This document shows positions 51,551 through 59,898 of a stretch of DNA of 64,000 nt, one piece after another. The notes under the pieces are model-generated. The model made no database searches. It worked only from the letters and a program-made list of their open reading frames with translations, and had not been told where the DNA came from. The position numbers were made by a program, and so were the translations under genes. Source of the stretch: JBIKWM01 sp044356305. Lineage in GTDB: Bacteria > Bacteroidota > Bacteroidia > UBA10329. Every line of letters starts with the position of its first letter. The stretch's first letter is position 1. The stretch covers positions 62,001 through 126,000 of the forward strand of contig JBIKWM010000002.1 in NCBI GenBank assembly GCA_044356305.1, written 5' to 3'.

Positions 51551-52141
51551 TCACCCGCGCACCCAGTCGGTGTAGTATTCCACCGGCCTCCTGCGTGTGG
51601 GACGTGGCCAATCCCCGTCAGGATAGCCCACATACAGCAACCCCAGAAAGAGGTCATCGGGGCCCAGTCCCATAGCCGCACGCATGGCATCGGTATAAGT
51701 GACACCACCGGTGGTCCAGTACATGCCGAGGCCATGTGCCGCTGCGACCAACTTCATGTTCTGCACCGCCATGGCCACACTGGCTATCTCCTCTTGGAGC
51801 GGGTCACGCTTTTCAGGGTCGCGCCTCAGGCCGATGGCAATGACTGCCGAAGCAAGCAGGGGCCGCTCGCGCAACTTAGCCTCCTTCACCTCGCTCCGCG
51901 CCTCGGCCGGAGTGGTATCGCGATAGATCTGCGCCATGATCTGGCCCAGTGTGGCCCTGCCATCGCCCAGAAAAATCTTGAAATACCACGGCTGGGTGTA
52001 GCGGTGTGTCGGTGCCCAACGGGCCATGTCGAGCAGCTCCATGAGCACCTCCTCATGCACTATACGGGCCGAGTACAGTTCTGGGGCAATGCTGCGCCTG
52101 TCTTCAATCAGGGCTTTTATCTCACTAAGATTATGTCGCAT
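51551..52141 (-). CDS. Nitroreductase family FMN oxidoreductase
   Basis: 196 residues from the ATG at 52141 (MRHNLSEIKALIEDRRSI). An ATG 21 bases upstream is also possible. The RRSI start, DMARWAPTHRYTQPWYFKIFLG (phosphate-binding and flavin region), ASVAMAVQNMKLVAAAHGLGMYWTTG and LGLLYVGYPD follow the nitroreductase pattern. The WTTGG/THRYTQPW variants place it in a YdjA-like subgroup. The electron acceptor is unknown. It is a single-gene unit. Confidence 0.85.
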   Translation of the reverse strand: MRHNLSEIKALIEDRRSIAPELYSARIVHEEVLMELLDMARWAPTHRYTQPWYFKIFLGDGRATLGQIMAQIYRDTTPAEARSEVKEAKLRERPLLASAVIAIGLRRDPEKRDPLQEEIASVAMAVQNMKLVAAAHGLGMYWTTGGVTYTDAMRAAMGLGPDDLFLGLLYVGYPDGDWPRPTRRRPVEYYTDWVRG

Positions 52142-52180
52142 CCTTTTTGGCGAATACCGCAAAAGTGAGATGGCCGCAGC

Positions 52181-53095
52181 TTACTTTTTAACCTCTGCCC
52201 CCTTCTTCTCCTCTCTGCTCTTCAGGTGGTAGCGCACTCCGATGCGCACAGCCAGATTATCGAATGGAAAGTCGAACCGAAGGCCGTTATAGGGTTTCTG
52301 AGGATCATCGTCCCAATTTATCGTGCCGTCTGAGTTGATGGTGTATGTGAGGGTCTTCTCGTTCGAATACTCAGAATACCGGTCAATCGGGGCCAGGTCG
52401 GCCAGAGCATCATTCTTGTTGTGAAGATATTCCGTCACCTCCGAACTGGTGGGCGAATAGTCGAGATGGGTGTACATCAGACCCACGAAAACAGCAGGTC
52501 CAGAAAGAAAATTGTACTCGACCTCAAACCCGCACTTTACTCCGACAGACACCGGTCCGCTATACTCTCGCCTCCAGAAATACTCGTCTCCATTCAACTG
52601 GCCGTTCAGTGGTGGGGTAAACTGGTTTGAGGTGCCTACCACATCAACAAAGGCAAACATGGGGGCTACCCGTGCAAGAAGACCCCATCTCTTCACCCTC
52701 TTGTACATGCCCAGATACGGGCTGAGGTGGAAATACCGGCCTGAAGTTGTAATACGGAACGTTTCATCGCCAGTGGTGTATTCATTCATCCCTTCATGCT
52801 CGGAGGCCAGACCATGAGAATAGCCGAACATAAGCCCCGCCATGATGCCCGACCGCCAAGTGCGGCCCACTTCCAAATCGAACGGAATGCCCTGCCCGAG
52901 ACTATTGCCATACCCTTTCTGATCATCGACCACATAGCCCCAGGCAGGTGAGTAGCGATAGTTGTGAATGTGCTGATACGTGGTGCCGGGCACTCCGATA
53001 TTGAAACCTGTGGCAAAAGCGAAATGCCACTCCTGAGCCTTGCCAGACACGACAAAGCCGATTAAAAGGATGCCGGCTATCAGGATTTTTCTCAT
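52181..53095 (-). CDS. Outer-membrane beta-barrel-like protein
   Basis: 304 residues from the ATG at 53095, with a signal peptide (MRKILIAGILLIGFVVSGKAQ). Strand-like segments follow, including EWHFAFATGFNIGVPG, RSGIMAGLMFGYSHGL, VGVKCGFEVEYNFLSGPAVFVGLMYTHLDY and RFDFPFDNLAVRIGVRYHLKSREE near the end. This fits an 8- to 12-stranded outer-membrane barrel. Ligand and family unknown. The tail is short and lysine/glutamate-rich (EEKKGAEVKK). Confidence 0.75.
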   Translation of the reverse strand: MRKILIAGILLIGFVVSGKAQEWHFAFATGFNIGVPGTTYQHIHNYRYSPAWGYVVDDQKGYGNSLGQGIPFDLEVGRTWRSGIMAGLMFGYSHGLASEHEGMNEYTTGDETFRITTSGRYFHLSPYLGMYKRVKRWGLLARVAPMFAFVDVVGTSNQFTPPLNGQLNGDEYFWRREYSGPVSVGVKCGFEVEYNFLSGPAVFVGLMYTHLDYSPTSSEVTEYLHNKNDALADLAPIDRYSEYSNEKTLTYTINSDGTINWDDDPQKPYNGLRFDFPFDNLAVRIGVRYHLKSREEKKGAEVKK

Positions 53096-53180
53096 GTTCA
53101 GACCCATGTGGCCAACTTATCTGAGGTGATGCCCATTTGCGGAGAGCTACAACAATAATACCCCGACCTTGTTAAAAGGC

Positions 53181-53188
53181 TAATTTTG
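53181..53188 (+). promoter_or_regulatory. -7 promoter element of the bacilliredoxin gene
   Basis: TAATTTTG, 20 bases before the ATG at 53209. Confidence 0.6.
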
Positions 53189-53208
53189 CACGAAGAAAAA
53201 TCATAGCC

Positions 53209-53619
53209 ATGTACCCAGCCGAGATTGTAATCCCCATGAAGCAGGACCTGACCAATGCAGGTTTTGAGGAACTGCTCACTCCCAGTGCCGTTGATGGGGC
53301 CATAGGTGCCAAAGGGACCACCCTCGTAGTGGTGAACAGCGTATGCGGCTGTGCCGCTGGAAATGCCCGCCCCGGTGTGAAAATGGCTGTTCGCCATTCC
53401 AAACGCCCCGACCGCATAACGACAGTGTTTGCAGGGTTTGACAAAGAAGCTGTTGCCCAGGCCCGTACCCACATGGCTCCATATCCGCCCTCCTCTCCGA
53501 GCATCGCGCTGTTCAAAGATGGCGCGCTGGTGCACTTTATCGAGCGGCACCACATTGAGGGTCGTCCGGCCGAGATGATCGCAGCCAACCTCACTGCTGC
53601 ATTTGACGAGTACTGCTGA
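53209..53619 (+). CDS. BrxA/BrxB-type bacilliredoxin
   Basis: 136 residues. The CGC active site lies at Cys46-Gly-Cys48 in VVNSVCGCAAGNARPG, the hallmark of YphP/YqiW bacilliredoxins, which remove bacillithiol from proteins. A terminal Cys136 (DEYC) is also present. The TPSAVDGAI N-terminal and SSPSIALFKDGALVHFIERHHIEG C-terminal segments match. It implies that the organism uses bacillithiol or a related thiol. Confidence 0.92.
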   Translation: MYPAEIVIPMKQDLTNAGFEELLTPSAVDGAIGAKGTTLVVVNSVCGCAAGNARPGVKMAVRHSKRPDRITTVFAGFDKEAVAQARTHMAPYPPSSPSIALFKDGALVHFIERHHIEGRPAEMIAANLTAAFDEYC

Positions 53620-53752
53620 GCGCAGGCACAAGACCTGGGTAAAAGGGTCAATGGGATGCCGCATTGGCACATTACACCATGTGGTTTGAGGTAGCGGGGC
53701 TTTACTGATTGATTCCATCTCCATCTTTGCGAATGATCAATCAAAAGATGCG

Positions 53753-54163
53753 ATGAAAAAATTCCTTCTCGGCACCAAAGCCGCCTATGCCGATCTGAGC
53801 CTGCTCATGCTGCGACTGGCTGCAGGAGGGTTCATGGCATTCAGTCACGGATGGCCCAAGTTCAACAGGGCCATGGAAGGCGACATGGGATTTGCCGACC
53901 CGATCGGAGTTGGAGAGACACCCTCGCTGATACTTACCATTTTCGCTGAGATGGCCTGTGGTGTGCTGGTGGCCGCGGGGCTGTTCACGCGGCTTGCTCT
54001 CATCCCGCTCATCGTCACAATGGCGGTGGCGGTGTTCATCATCCATGCCGATGATCCGTTCGGGGATAAGGAGCACGCTCTGCTGTTCCTGGTGCCGTAT
54101 GTTGCACTGCTTTTCACCGGCCCTGGCAAGTGGAGCCTTGACGCGCTGGTGCGGAAGGCCTGA
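53753..54163 (+). CDS. DoxX family membrane protein
   Basis: 136 residues with four membrane segments. DLSLLMLRLAAGGFMAFSHGWPKF (segment 1 with the HGxPK motif), MACGVLVAAGLFTRLALIPLIVTMAVAVFIIH and HALLFLVPYVALLFTGPGKWSLD match the DoxX family. The role is probably in redox or detoxification, not established here. The stop abuts the convergent acyltransferase stop with no gap. Confidence 0.88.
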   Translation: MKKFLLGTKAAYADLSLLMLRLAAGGFMAFSHGWPKFNRAMEGDMGFADPIGVGETPSLILTIFAEMACGVLVAAGLFTRLALIPLIVTMAVAVFIIHADDPFGDKEHALLFLVPYVALLFTGPGKWSLDALVRKA

Positions 54164-55114
54164 TCAGCGGCCCTTGATGGCCACGGCCGCACGTAGCAGA
54201 CCGGTCTCGCGCCTCAGCTCGTGGTACACGTGCGGTTCGGCTCCGAAAGCGCGGAAATACCGCTCGATGGGGGCCAACATGCCCCCTTCGAAGTTGAAGG
54301 CCCGGCTCTTTAGCGATGCCTCGCAGATGGACTCCCAGAGAAGCAGGCTCAGCGCCCCGCTGGTGCGGTGAGTAGGATGTAAGGCCCCTGCCACATAGTG
54401 CGCATGTCGGGCATCGCATACCACGCAAGTGGCTGCCACGGCCTCGCCCGAGGCATTGCGGGCCTCGAGCCAGATCCCATTGCCCACATCGGCTATGGCG
54501 CTGCCCACCCTACTGAAGTATGCGCCTGAGTAATTGATCCCCACGTGGCGCTCTCTGGCATCTGCGCTCTTGATGCGGTGTAGCACCTCCGGCCCTTCGC
54601 TCCGGTGCACCGACAGCGCGGCCCGGGCTTTGGTCAGCTCACGCCTGATGTTGCCCTGCATTCCCTCCATCACCTTTTCTGGAACAGAAATATCAGGAAT
54701 GATGTAGGTGAAACGGCTCTTGGCCTCAAAGCCTGCCCAAACGAAAGGGAGCACCCCCTGCAGCGATGGATGGGCATAGATCACAACGCGTTGGGCGGGC
54801 GGCAGTTGACCTATCAGATCTTCCATCACCTCTTTCTCAAAACCTATGCGTGCCGGGGCCTTCTGCCCTTCGGGATAGAACAGCCACGGGCCCAGATAGG
54901 GTGTGAGCGGAGGCATGCTGATGATGGTGTGTCCCAGTTTCTGCTTGATGTGATACGGCATGATGCCGAGAACCTCGGTGCCCTTTCGGCAGATGGCCAC
55001 GTCCCATTCGCGTTCGGGCAGGATGCGGCTGAGCCATCCATGGCGGAGGAAATAGGGCAGATCGGGCCTGCGGTCGCTCAGAGCCTTGAAAAGCGCCTTG
55101 TTGTCGGAGGCCAT
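54164..55114 (-). CDS. GNAT/FemAB-like acyltransferase
   Basis: 316 residues. The N-terminal half contains YFLRHGWLSRILPEREWDVAICRKGTEVLGIMPYHIKQKLG and SMPPLTPYLGPWLF. The C-terminal half contains VAATCVVCDARHAHYVAGALHPTHRTSGALSLLLWESICEA and FNFEGGMLAPIERYFRAFGAEP, the double-GNAT layout of BioF2/FemAB-like proteins. Likely it acylates cell-envelope sugars or peptides. It is divergent from the glycosyltransferase, with overlapping promoter elements. Confidence 0.78.
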   Translation of the reverse strand: MASDNKALFKALSDRRPDLPYFLRHGWLSRILPEREWDVAICRKGTEVLGIMPYHIKQKLGHTIISMPPLTPYLGPWLFYPEGQKAPARIGFEKEVMEDLIGQLPPAQRVVIYAHPSLQGVLPFVWAGFEAKSRFTYIIPDISVPEKVMEGMQGNIRRELTKARAALSVHRSEGPEVLHRIKSADARERHVGINYSGAYFSRVGSAIADVGNGIWLEARNASGEAVAATCVVCDARHAHYVAGALHPTHRTSGALSLLLWESICEASLKSRAFNFEGGMLAPIERYFRAFGAEPHVYHELRRETGLLRAAVAIKGR

Positions 55115-55119
55115 CGGGC

Positions 55120-55133
55120 CAAAGGTACTTTCG
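55120..55133. promoter_or_regulatory. Back-to-back overlapping -7 elements for acyltransferase and glycosyltransferase
   Basis: CAAAGGTACTTTCG reads TACCTTTG on the minus strand (55127-55120) and TACTTTCG on the plus strand (55126-55133). The two elements share the central TA, so both promoters cannot easily be occupied at once. A TTG at 55102 is about 22 bases upstream of the plus element. Confidence 0.6.
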
Positions 55134-55143
55134 CGCCTTCGCC

Positions 55144-56232
55144 ATGCGCATCTGCCACATCACCACTGCCCATCCGGCCAAGGACGTGCGCATATTTCAC
55201 AAGGAATGCGCTGGTCTGGCCAAGGCTGGACACCAAGTGACCCTGCTGGTGCCCAATGTGGCCTCTGAAGCCTGCAAGGATGTGCAGATCATTGGGGTGA
55301 ACGTGCCCTACTCGGGCCGCAGCGGACGTATGTTGCGAGTGGGCCGGGCCATGTATCGCGCGGCACTGGCACAAAGGGCCGATGCCTACCACTTTCACGA
55401 CCCTGAGTTCCTGCCCTATGCCTGGCTGTTGGCACGCAGAGGCAGGCGCGTCACCTACGATGTGCACGAGGACCTGCCGCGGCAACTGCTCTCTAAACAT
55501 TGGATTCCCGGTCCTTTGCGGAAACTCATCTCATGGGCCTCAGAGTTATTTGAAGATGCCGTGGCCGCCCGCCTGCATGCGGTGGTGGCCGCCACACCGC
55601 TCATTGCCGACCGTTTCCTAAAGATCAACCCGCATACCGTGACGGTGTGCAACTACCCTTTGCTGAGCGAGCTGAGCATGGGGGCGAAGGACGAAACAAA
55701 AGGCCGCGAGGTGTGCTACATAGGCTCCATTACGGCCATACGCGGGGTGGAGCAAATGGTGCGGGCCATGGAACATTGCAGCGCTCACCTGCATCTGGCA
55801 GGGGCGTGGAGCCCCGAGAGCCTGCGCACCGAGACCATGAAGCTGGACGGGTGGAGACACGTCACGGACCATGGCTTTGTGGGCCGCGAGGAGGTGTGGG
55901 CCATCTATGCCCGTTGCCCGGTAGGGCTTGTCACACTGCATCCGGTAGAAAATTACATCGAGTCGCTTCCCATCAAGCTGTTTGAGTACATGCTGGCCAG
56001 CATGGCGGTAGTGGCCTCCGATTTCCCGCTCTGGAACCGGATAATCACCGAGGCCGGCTGTGGGCTGTGCATCGACCCGATGGACCCTGCCGCCATAGGG
56101 CAGGCCATAGATACGCTGCTCAACGACCCTGAAGCGGCCCGTGCCATGGGGCAGCGCGGTCGCGAGGCCGTGCTGAGCCGCTACAACTGGGAGCAGCAGC
56201 AGGTGGTGCTTAACGCCCTCTACTCTGCCTGA
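55144..56232 (+). CDS. Family 4-type glycosyltransferase (GT-B fold)
   Basis: 362 residues. The N-terminal domain (about 1-170) starts MRICHITTAHPAKDVRIFHKECAGLAKAGHQVTLL, with YHFHDPEFLPYAWLLARRGRRVTYDVHEDLPRQL. The C-terminal nucleotide-sugar domain contains VCYIGSITAIRGVEQMVRAM, PVGLVTLHPVENYIESLPIKLFEYMLASMAVVASDFPLW and the ExxxGxGxxxDP-like AGCGLCIDPMDPAA. It would build surface polysaccharide. The start sits 11 bases after the promoter element. Confidence 0.9.
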   Translation: MRICHITTAHPAKDVRIFHKECAGLAKAGHQVTLLVPNVASEACKDVQIIGVNVPYSGRSGRMLRVGRAMYRAALAQRADAYHFHDPEFLPYAWLLARRGRRVTYDVHEDLPRQLLSKHWIPGPLRKLISWASELFEDAVAARLHAVVAATPLIADRFLKINPHTVTVCNYPLLSELSMGAKDETKGREVCYIGSITAIRGVEQMVRAMEHCSAHLHLAGAWSPESLRTETMKLDGWRHVTDHGFVGREEVWAIYARCPVGLVTLHPVENYIESLPIKLFEYMLASMAVVASDFPLWNRIITEAGCGLCIDPMDPAAIGQAIDTLLNDPEAARAMGQRGREAVLSRYNWEQQQVVLNALYSA

Positions 56233-56262
56233 CATGACTTGCGCCATTGCTGACACGCTGTG

Positions 56263-56270
56263 TATGTTTG
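56263..56270 (+). promoter_or_regulatory. -7 promoter element of the small membrane protein gene
   Basis: TATGTTTG, with TTG at 56239-56241 about 21 bases upstream, a good -33/-7 pair. The ATG is 20 bases downstream. Confidence 0.65.
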
Positions 56271-56289
56271 CGCCTCACAGAAAAAAGCC

Positions 56290-56466
56290 ATGAACGTTCA
56301 GGACATCGTATTCCCCATCCGCGACCTGGTGGAGTGGTCATTCGGATTCATCATTGCCGGTGGCGACAACGTGAACAACCTGCTCATGGTGATCATAGGC
56401 GGGGCGCTGGTGTATTGGACAGCCCAGCTGATCAAGTTCAATAAGGACGAGGTCCCGAACCGCTGA
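56290..56466 (+). CDS. Small single-pass membrane protein (possibly DUF6341-like)
   Basis: 58 residues: MNVQDIVFPIRDLVEWSFGF, then one hydrophobic segment (about 28-46, NNLLMVIIGGALVYWTAQLI), then a short basic/acidic tail KFNKDEVPNR. Similar small membrane proteins sit next to purD in flavobacteria, and the position here, tail to tail with purD, agrees. The start at 56290 is favoured by the promoter element. Function unknown. Confidence 0.7.
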   Translation: MNVQDIVFPIRDLVEWSFGFIIAGGDNVNNLLMVIIGGALVYWTAQLIKFNKDEVPNR

Positions 56467-56485
56467 CCGCAGTGCAGCGGCAGTG

Positions 56486-57775
56486 TCAGGCCAAGCGGTA
56501 TTGCCGCAGGTCCTGACCTATGTCCCTTCTGTGATACTTGCCCTCGTATCGGATGAGTTCCGTATTGGCGTAACTCATCTCTATGGCATCCTCCAGTTCC
56601 ATGGCCATGGATGTGACCGCGAGCACGCGCCCACCATTGGTAAGCACTTCGCCCCCTGAGGCGCGGGTGCCTGCATGGAACACGGTGCTGCCCTTCACAT
56701 CATCCAGACCTGAGATAACCTTGCCTTTCTCGTACTCGCCCGGATAGCCGCCTGCCACCATCACCACCGTACAGGCCGTCTGCGGGTCGGTGTGGAGGCG
56801 AACGCGGTCCAGGGTGCCATCGGCCACGGCACTGAGCAGTTGAAGCAGGTCATTCTGGATACGGGGTATAACCACCTCGGTCTCGGGGTCGCCCATGCGC
56901 ACGTTGTACTCTATCACGTAGGGCTCTCCGTTCACATTCATGAGTCCGATGAAGATGAAACCCACATAGTCGATGCCCTCCTGGGCCAGTCCGCGCACGG
57001 TGGGCAGCACGATGCAATCTTCCACCTTACTCATGAAGGCCCCGTCAGCAAAGGGCACAGGCGACACCGCGCCCATTCCCCCGGTGTTGAGGCCCGTGTC
57101 GCCATCGCCAATGCGCTTGTAGTCTTTGGCCGAAGGGAGCAGGAGATGGTGCCTGCCATCGGTGAGCACAAAGCACGAGAGCTCTATGCCATTGAGGAAC
57201 TCCTCTATGACCACCTTGCGCGATGCCTCACCGAACTTGGCCTCGAGGAGCATCTGGGTGAGCTCAATCTTGGCCTCGATGGCGTCCTCACATATCACTA
57301 CGCCCTTGCCCGCGGCAAGCCCATCGGCCTTGAGCACGTAGGGGGCCCGCAGGGTATCGATGAACCGCATGCCCTCATCGAGCGAGTCAACGGTGAAGGT
57401 GCGGTAGGCCGCAGTGGGAATGCGGTGGCGCTGCATGAAGGCTTTGCTGAAATCCTTGCTGCCCTCGAGCACCGCTCCGGCCTTTGACGGACCTATGACC
57501 GGTATATAGCGCAAGGTGGGGTCGGCCAGGAAAAAGTCGCGGATACCGGCCACGAGCGGGGCCTCGGGGCCCACGAGCACCAGATGTATGCCATGGTCGA
57601 GCACAGCCTGCCGCACCTGGGCGAAGTTGACGGGGTCGATGGGCAGGTTGGTGCCGTGCAGCGCGGTGCCGGCATTGCCCGGGGCGATGTAGAGGCGGCC
57701 GAGTTCGCGGCTCTGGGCCAGCTTCCAGGCAAAGGCATGCTCGCGGCCGCCCGAACCGAGTATAAGAACATTCAT
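56486..57775 (-). CDS. purD: Phosphoribosylamine-glycine ligase
   Basis: 429 residues from the ATG at 57775 (MNVLILGSGGREHAFAWKLA). It makes GAR in purine synthesis. GGREHA and APGNAGTA at the N-terminus, GPEAPLVAGI, KADGLAAGKGVVIC (ATP grasp), SPVPFADGAF-type and EYNVRMGDPETEVVIPRIQND segments are all present. A 59-residue upstream extension of the open frame is rejected. TTCCTTTG on the minus strand, 11 bases upstream of the ATG, is a near match to the -7 element. Confidence 0.96.
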   Translation of the reverse strand: MNVLILGSGGREHAFAWKLAQSRELGRLYIAPGNAGTALHGTNLPIDPVNFAQVRQAVLDHGIHLVLVGPEAPLVAGIRDFFLADPTLRYIPVIGPSKAGAVLEGSKDFSKAFMQRHRIPTAAYRTFTVDSLDEGMRFIDTLRAPYVLKADGLAAGKGVVICEDAIEAKIELTQMLLEAKFGEASRKVVIEEFLNGIELSCFVLTDGRHHLLLPSAKDYKRIGDGDTGLNTGGMGAVSPVPFADGAFMSKVEDCIVLPTVRGLAQEGIDYVGFIFIGLMNVNGEPYVIEYNVRMGDPETEVVIPRIQNDLLQLLSAVADGTLDRVRLHTDPQTACTVVMVAGGYPGEYEKGKVISGLDDVKGSTVFHAGTRASGGEVLTNGGRVLAVTSMAMELEDAIEMSYANTELIRYEGKYHRRDIGQDLRQYRLA

Positions 57776-58051
57776 TGTGGTGCAAAGGAAAGGAAGTAAG
57801 GGGTGATGCTGCGGCCCGATGTTTCCGGCTGCTGCAGATTGCGGAGTTGCCGAATGCGGATAACAGATCAGTACAGTTTTACCAATAACTGTCCGCAAGG
57901 AGGGTTGTTGTGGATAGTAAAGAAGCGGCCCCGCCCGTGCCGGGTCGGGCAAGGGTACGAACCCGGAGTCGGGGCCTATTTAGGGTGACTGGTGCTGTGT
58001 GGAGAACAGGGCGGGGGGGTGGTCATATTTGTGCTGATCATCTTTTGAGGC

Positions 58052-59116
58052 ATGAGAATAAGCATACTTGTGGCTGTCGCGGTAGTGGCGGCCAGCAACG
58101 GCAGTGTGGCGCAGCTGCCCTGTCCACCGGTGAAGGCCGCGGTGGGCCTTGATAAGGTATCGCGCATCGGGTTCGGGTCGTGCGCCCGGCAGGACAAGCC
58201 ACAGCCGGTGCTGCAGCTGGCCGCGGCCCAGCGGCCGGATGTGTTCGTGTGGCTGGGCGACAACATATATGGCGACACAGAGGACATGGGGCTGCTGGCG
58301 GCCAAATATGCCGCGCTGGGCTGCAGGAGCGAGTTTCAGGAACTGAATGGGGTGGCCCCTTTCCTGGCCGTATGGGACGACCACGACTATGGGGTGAACG
58401 ATGGGGGAAAGGAGTATCCGAAAAAGACGGAGTCGAAGCAGGCATTCCTGCGTTTCTGGGGCGAGCCTGCCGGCTCAGCACGGTACGGGCACGATGGGAT
58501 ATACCACGCGATGACCTTTGGTCCGAAGGAGCAGGCCGTACAGTTTGTGATGCTGGACGGCCGCACTTTCAGGGACCCGCTGCTTTGGAAGGCCAAGCGA
58601 GACAGCTCTCATCTGCGCAACGACTACCGGCCCAACTACGACCCTGCGGCCACACTGCTGGGCGCGGCCCAATGGGCGTGGCTGGACAGTGTGCTGCGCC
58701 AGCCGGCCCGCCTGCGGATCATTTGCACGGGCACGCAGTTCGGCATTAGTTACAACGGATATGAGGCGTGGGCCAATTTCCCGCATGAGCAGCAGCGCCT
58801 TATAGAGACCATAAGGCGCACCCGTGCCGAGGGGGTGCTGTTCATCAGTGGCGATGTGCACTACGGTGAGCTGTCGTGCCTCAGGGCCAAGGGCGTGTAC
58901 CCGCTATACGACATCACATCGAGCGGAATAACGCAGGAATGGCCCCATGTGGAGGCCAACACCAACCGCCTGGGCAAGGCAGTGCGCAAGAACAACTTCG
59001 GCCTCATAGAGGTGGACTGGGCCCAGCCCGACCCGACCCTGACTTTCAGCATCACGGACGTGAAGGGCCGCAGAAAGGTGTATCACAACGTGAAACTGAG
59101 CGAACTGCGGCTGTGA
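58052..59116 (+). CDS. PhoD-like alkaline phosphatase/phosphodiesterase family protein
   Basis: 354 residues with a signal peptide (MRISILVAVAVVAASNGSVAQ). RIGFGSCARQDKPQPVLQLAAAQRPDVFVWLGDNIYGDTED, AVWDDHDYGVND and ISGDVHYGELSC provide the metal ligands of the PhoD-like calcineurin-type fold. At 354 residues it lacks the extra N-terminal domain of classical PhoD. It probably releases phosphate from esters in the periplasm. It is a single-gene unit. Confidence 0.88.
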   Translation: MRISILVAVAVVAASNGSVAQLPCPPVKAAVGLDKVSRIGFGSCARQDKPQPVLQLAAAQRPDVFVWLGDNIYGDTEDMGLLAAKYAALGCRSEFQELNGVAPFLAVWDDHDYGVNDGGKEYPKKTESKQAFLRFWGEPAGSARYGHDGIYHAMTFGPKEQAVQFVMLDGRTFRDPLLWKAKRDSSHLRNDYRPNYDPAATLLGAAQWAWLDSVLRQPARLRIICTGTQFGISYNGYEAWANFPHEQQRLIETIRRTRAEGVLFISGDVHYGELSCLRAKGVYPLYDITSSGITQEWPHVEANTNRLGKAVRKNNFGLIEVDWAQPDPTLTFSITDVKGRRKVYHNVKLSELRL

Positions 59117-59133
59117 GGCAGTGATTGCGCGGG

Positions 59134-59172
59134 CCTGTTAAGACCGGTTGAGAAACCGGCTTCTGAAACAGG
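59134..59172 (+). other. Nested stem-loop upstream of rpsF
   Basis: Outer arms CCTGTT (59134-59139) and AACAGG (59167-59172), inner arms CCGGTT (59144-59149) and AACCGG (59154-59159). It lies before the rpsF promoter element, so it more likely ends the phosphatase message than acts as an rpsF leader. Confidence 0.45.
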
Positions 59173-59194
59173 TTGCGGGTGTGAGAAAGATGTT

Positions 59195-59202
59195 TACTTT
59201 TG
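59195..59202 (+). promoter_or_regulatory. -7 promoter element of the rpsF operon
   Basis: TACTTTTG, 44 bases before the rpsF ATG. It gives one of the longer leaders in the window. Confidence 0.65.
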
Positions 59203-59203
59203 C

Positions 59204-59221
59204 CGCCCGCCTTTCCGGGCG
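59204..59221 (+). promoter_or_regulatory. Leader hairpin of rpsF (candidate S6:S18-type autoregulatory element)
   Basis: CGCCCG-CCTTTC-CGGGCG, a perfect 6-base stem just after the expected transcription start. Leaders of rpsF operons in many phyla bind the S6:S18 complex at a CCG-containing structure. The CCG here is suggestive, but the match is not established. Confidence 0.4.
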
Positions 59222-59246
59222 AGAACTGTCACTCAAACTCATTTAC

Positions 59247-59597
59247 ATGAACCAGTACGAGACCGTTTTCATTTTAACTCCCGTTTTGTCTGAGACCCAG
59301 ATGAAGGAAGCGGTCAAGGAGTATGAGCAGTACTTGAAGGAGAAGGGTGCGAAGATCGTGAATGCTGAGAACTGGGGGCTGCGAAAGCTGGCCTACCCGA
59401 TCCAGAAGAAGAGCACGGGCTTCTACCACCTGATCGAATTCACTGCCGACCCTGACCTCTGCGCTGAACTGGAACTCAAATACAGAAGGGACGAGCGTGT
59501 GATCCGCTTCCTCACCACGAGGTTGGACAAGCACGCCATCGCTTACAGCATCCGCAGGCGCAACAAGGCCAAGGAGCAGAAATCAGTAACTGCCTGA
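59247..59597 (+). CDS. rpsF: 30S ribosomal protein S6
   Basis: 116 residues from the ATG at 59247 (MNQYETVFILTPVLSETQMKEAV). The open frame begins earlier, but this is the conserved S6 start. NAENWGLRKLAYPIQKKSTGFYHLIEF and RRDERVIRFLTTRL are family landmarks. S6 binds S18 in the platform of the small subunit. It is followed by rpsR and rplI, the standard order. Confidence 0.97.
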   Translation: MNQYETVFILTPVLSETQMKEAVKEYEQYLKEKGAKIVNAENWGLRKLAYPIQKKSTGFYHLIEFTADPDLCAELELKYRRDERVIRFLTTRLDKHAIAYSIRRRNKAKEQKSVTA

Positions 59598-59614
59598 TAA
59601 CAGCACAGAGGAAC

Positions 59615-59890
59615 ATGTCAACACCACAGAAAGAAGGAGAGATTCGCTACCTGACCCCGCCCGCGGTGGAGGTGAAGCGCGACAAGTACTGCCGTTTCCG
59701 CAAGCACGGCATCAAATTCATTGACTACAAGGATCCCGATTACCTGCTAACGTTCGTGAACGAGCAGGGCAAGATTCTGCCACGTAGGCTCACGGGCACC
59801 TCGCTCAAGTATCAGCGCAAGCTGTCGCAGGCGGTGAAGCGTTCGCGCCATCTGGCCCTGATGCCTTACGTAGCTGACCTTATGAAATAA
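59615..59890 (+). CDS. rpsR: 30S ribosomal protein S18
   Basis: 91 residues. KYCRFRKHGIKFIDYKDPDYLLTFVNEQGKILPRRLTGTSLKYQRKLSQAVKRSRHLALMPYV is the S18 core. The first 20 residues form a lineage-specific extension. The start is 18 bases after rpsF. Confidence 0.97.
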   Translation: MSTPQKEGEIRYLTPPAVEVKRDKYCRFRKHGIKFIDYKDPDYLLTFVNEQGKILPRRLTGTSLKYQRKLSQAVKRSRHLALMPYVADLMK

Positions 59891-59898
59891 GCCGCGCC

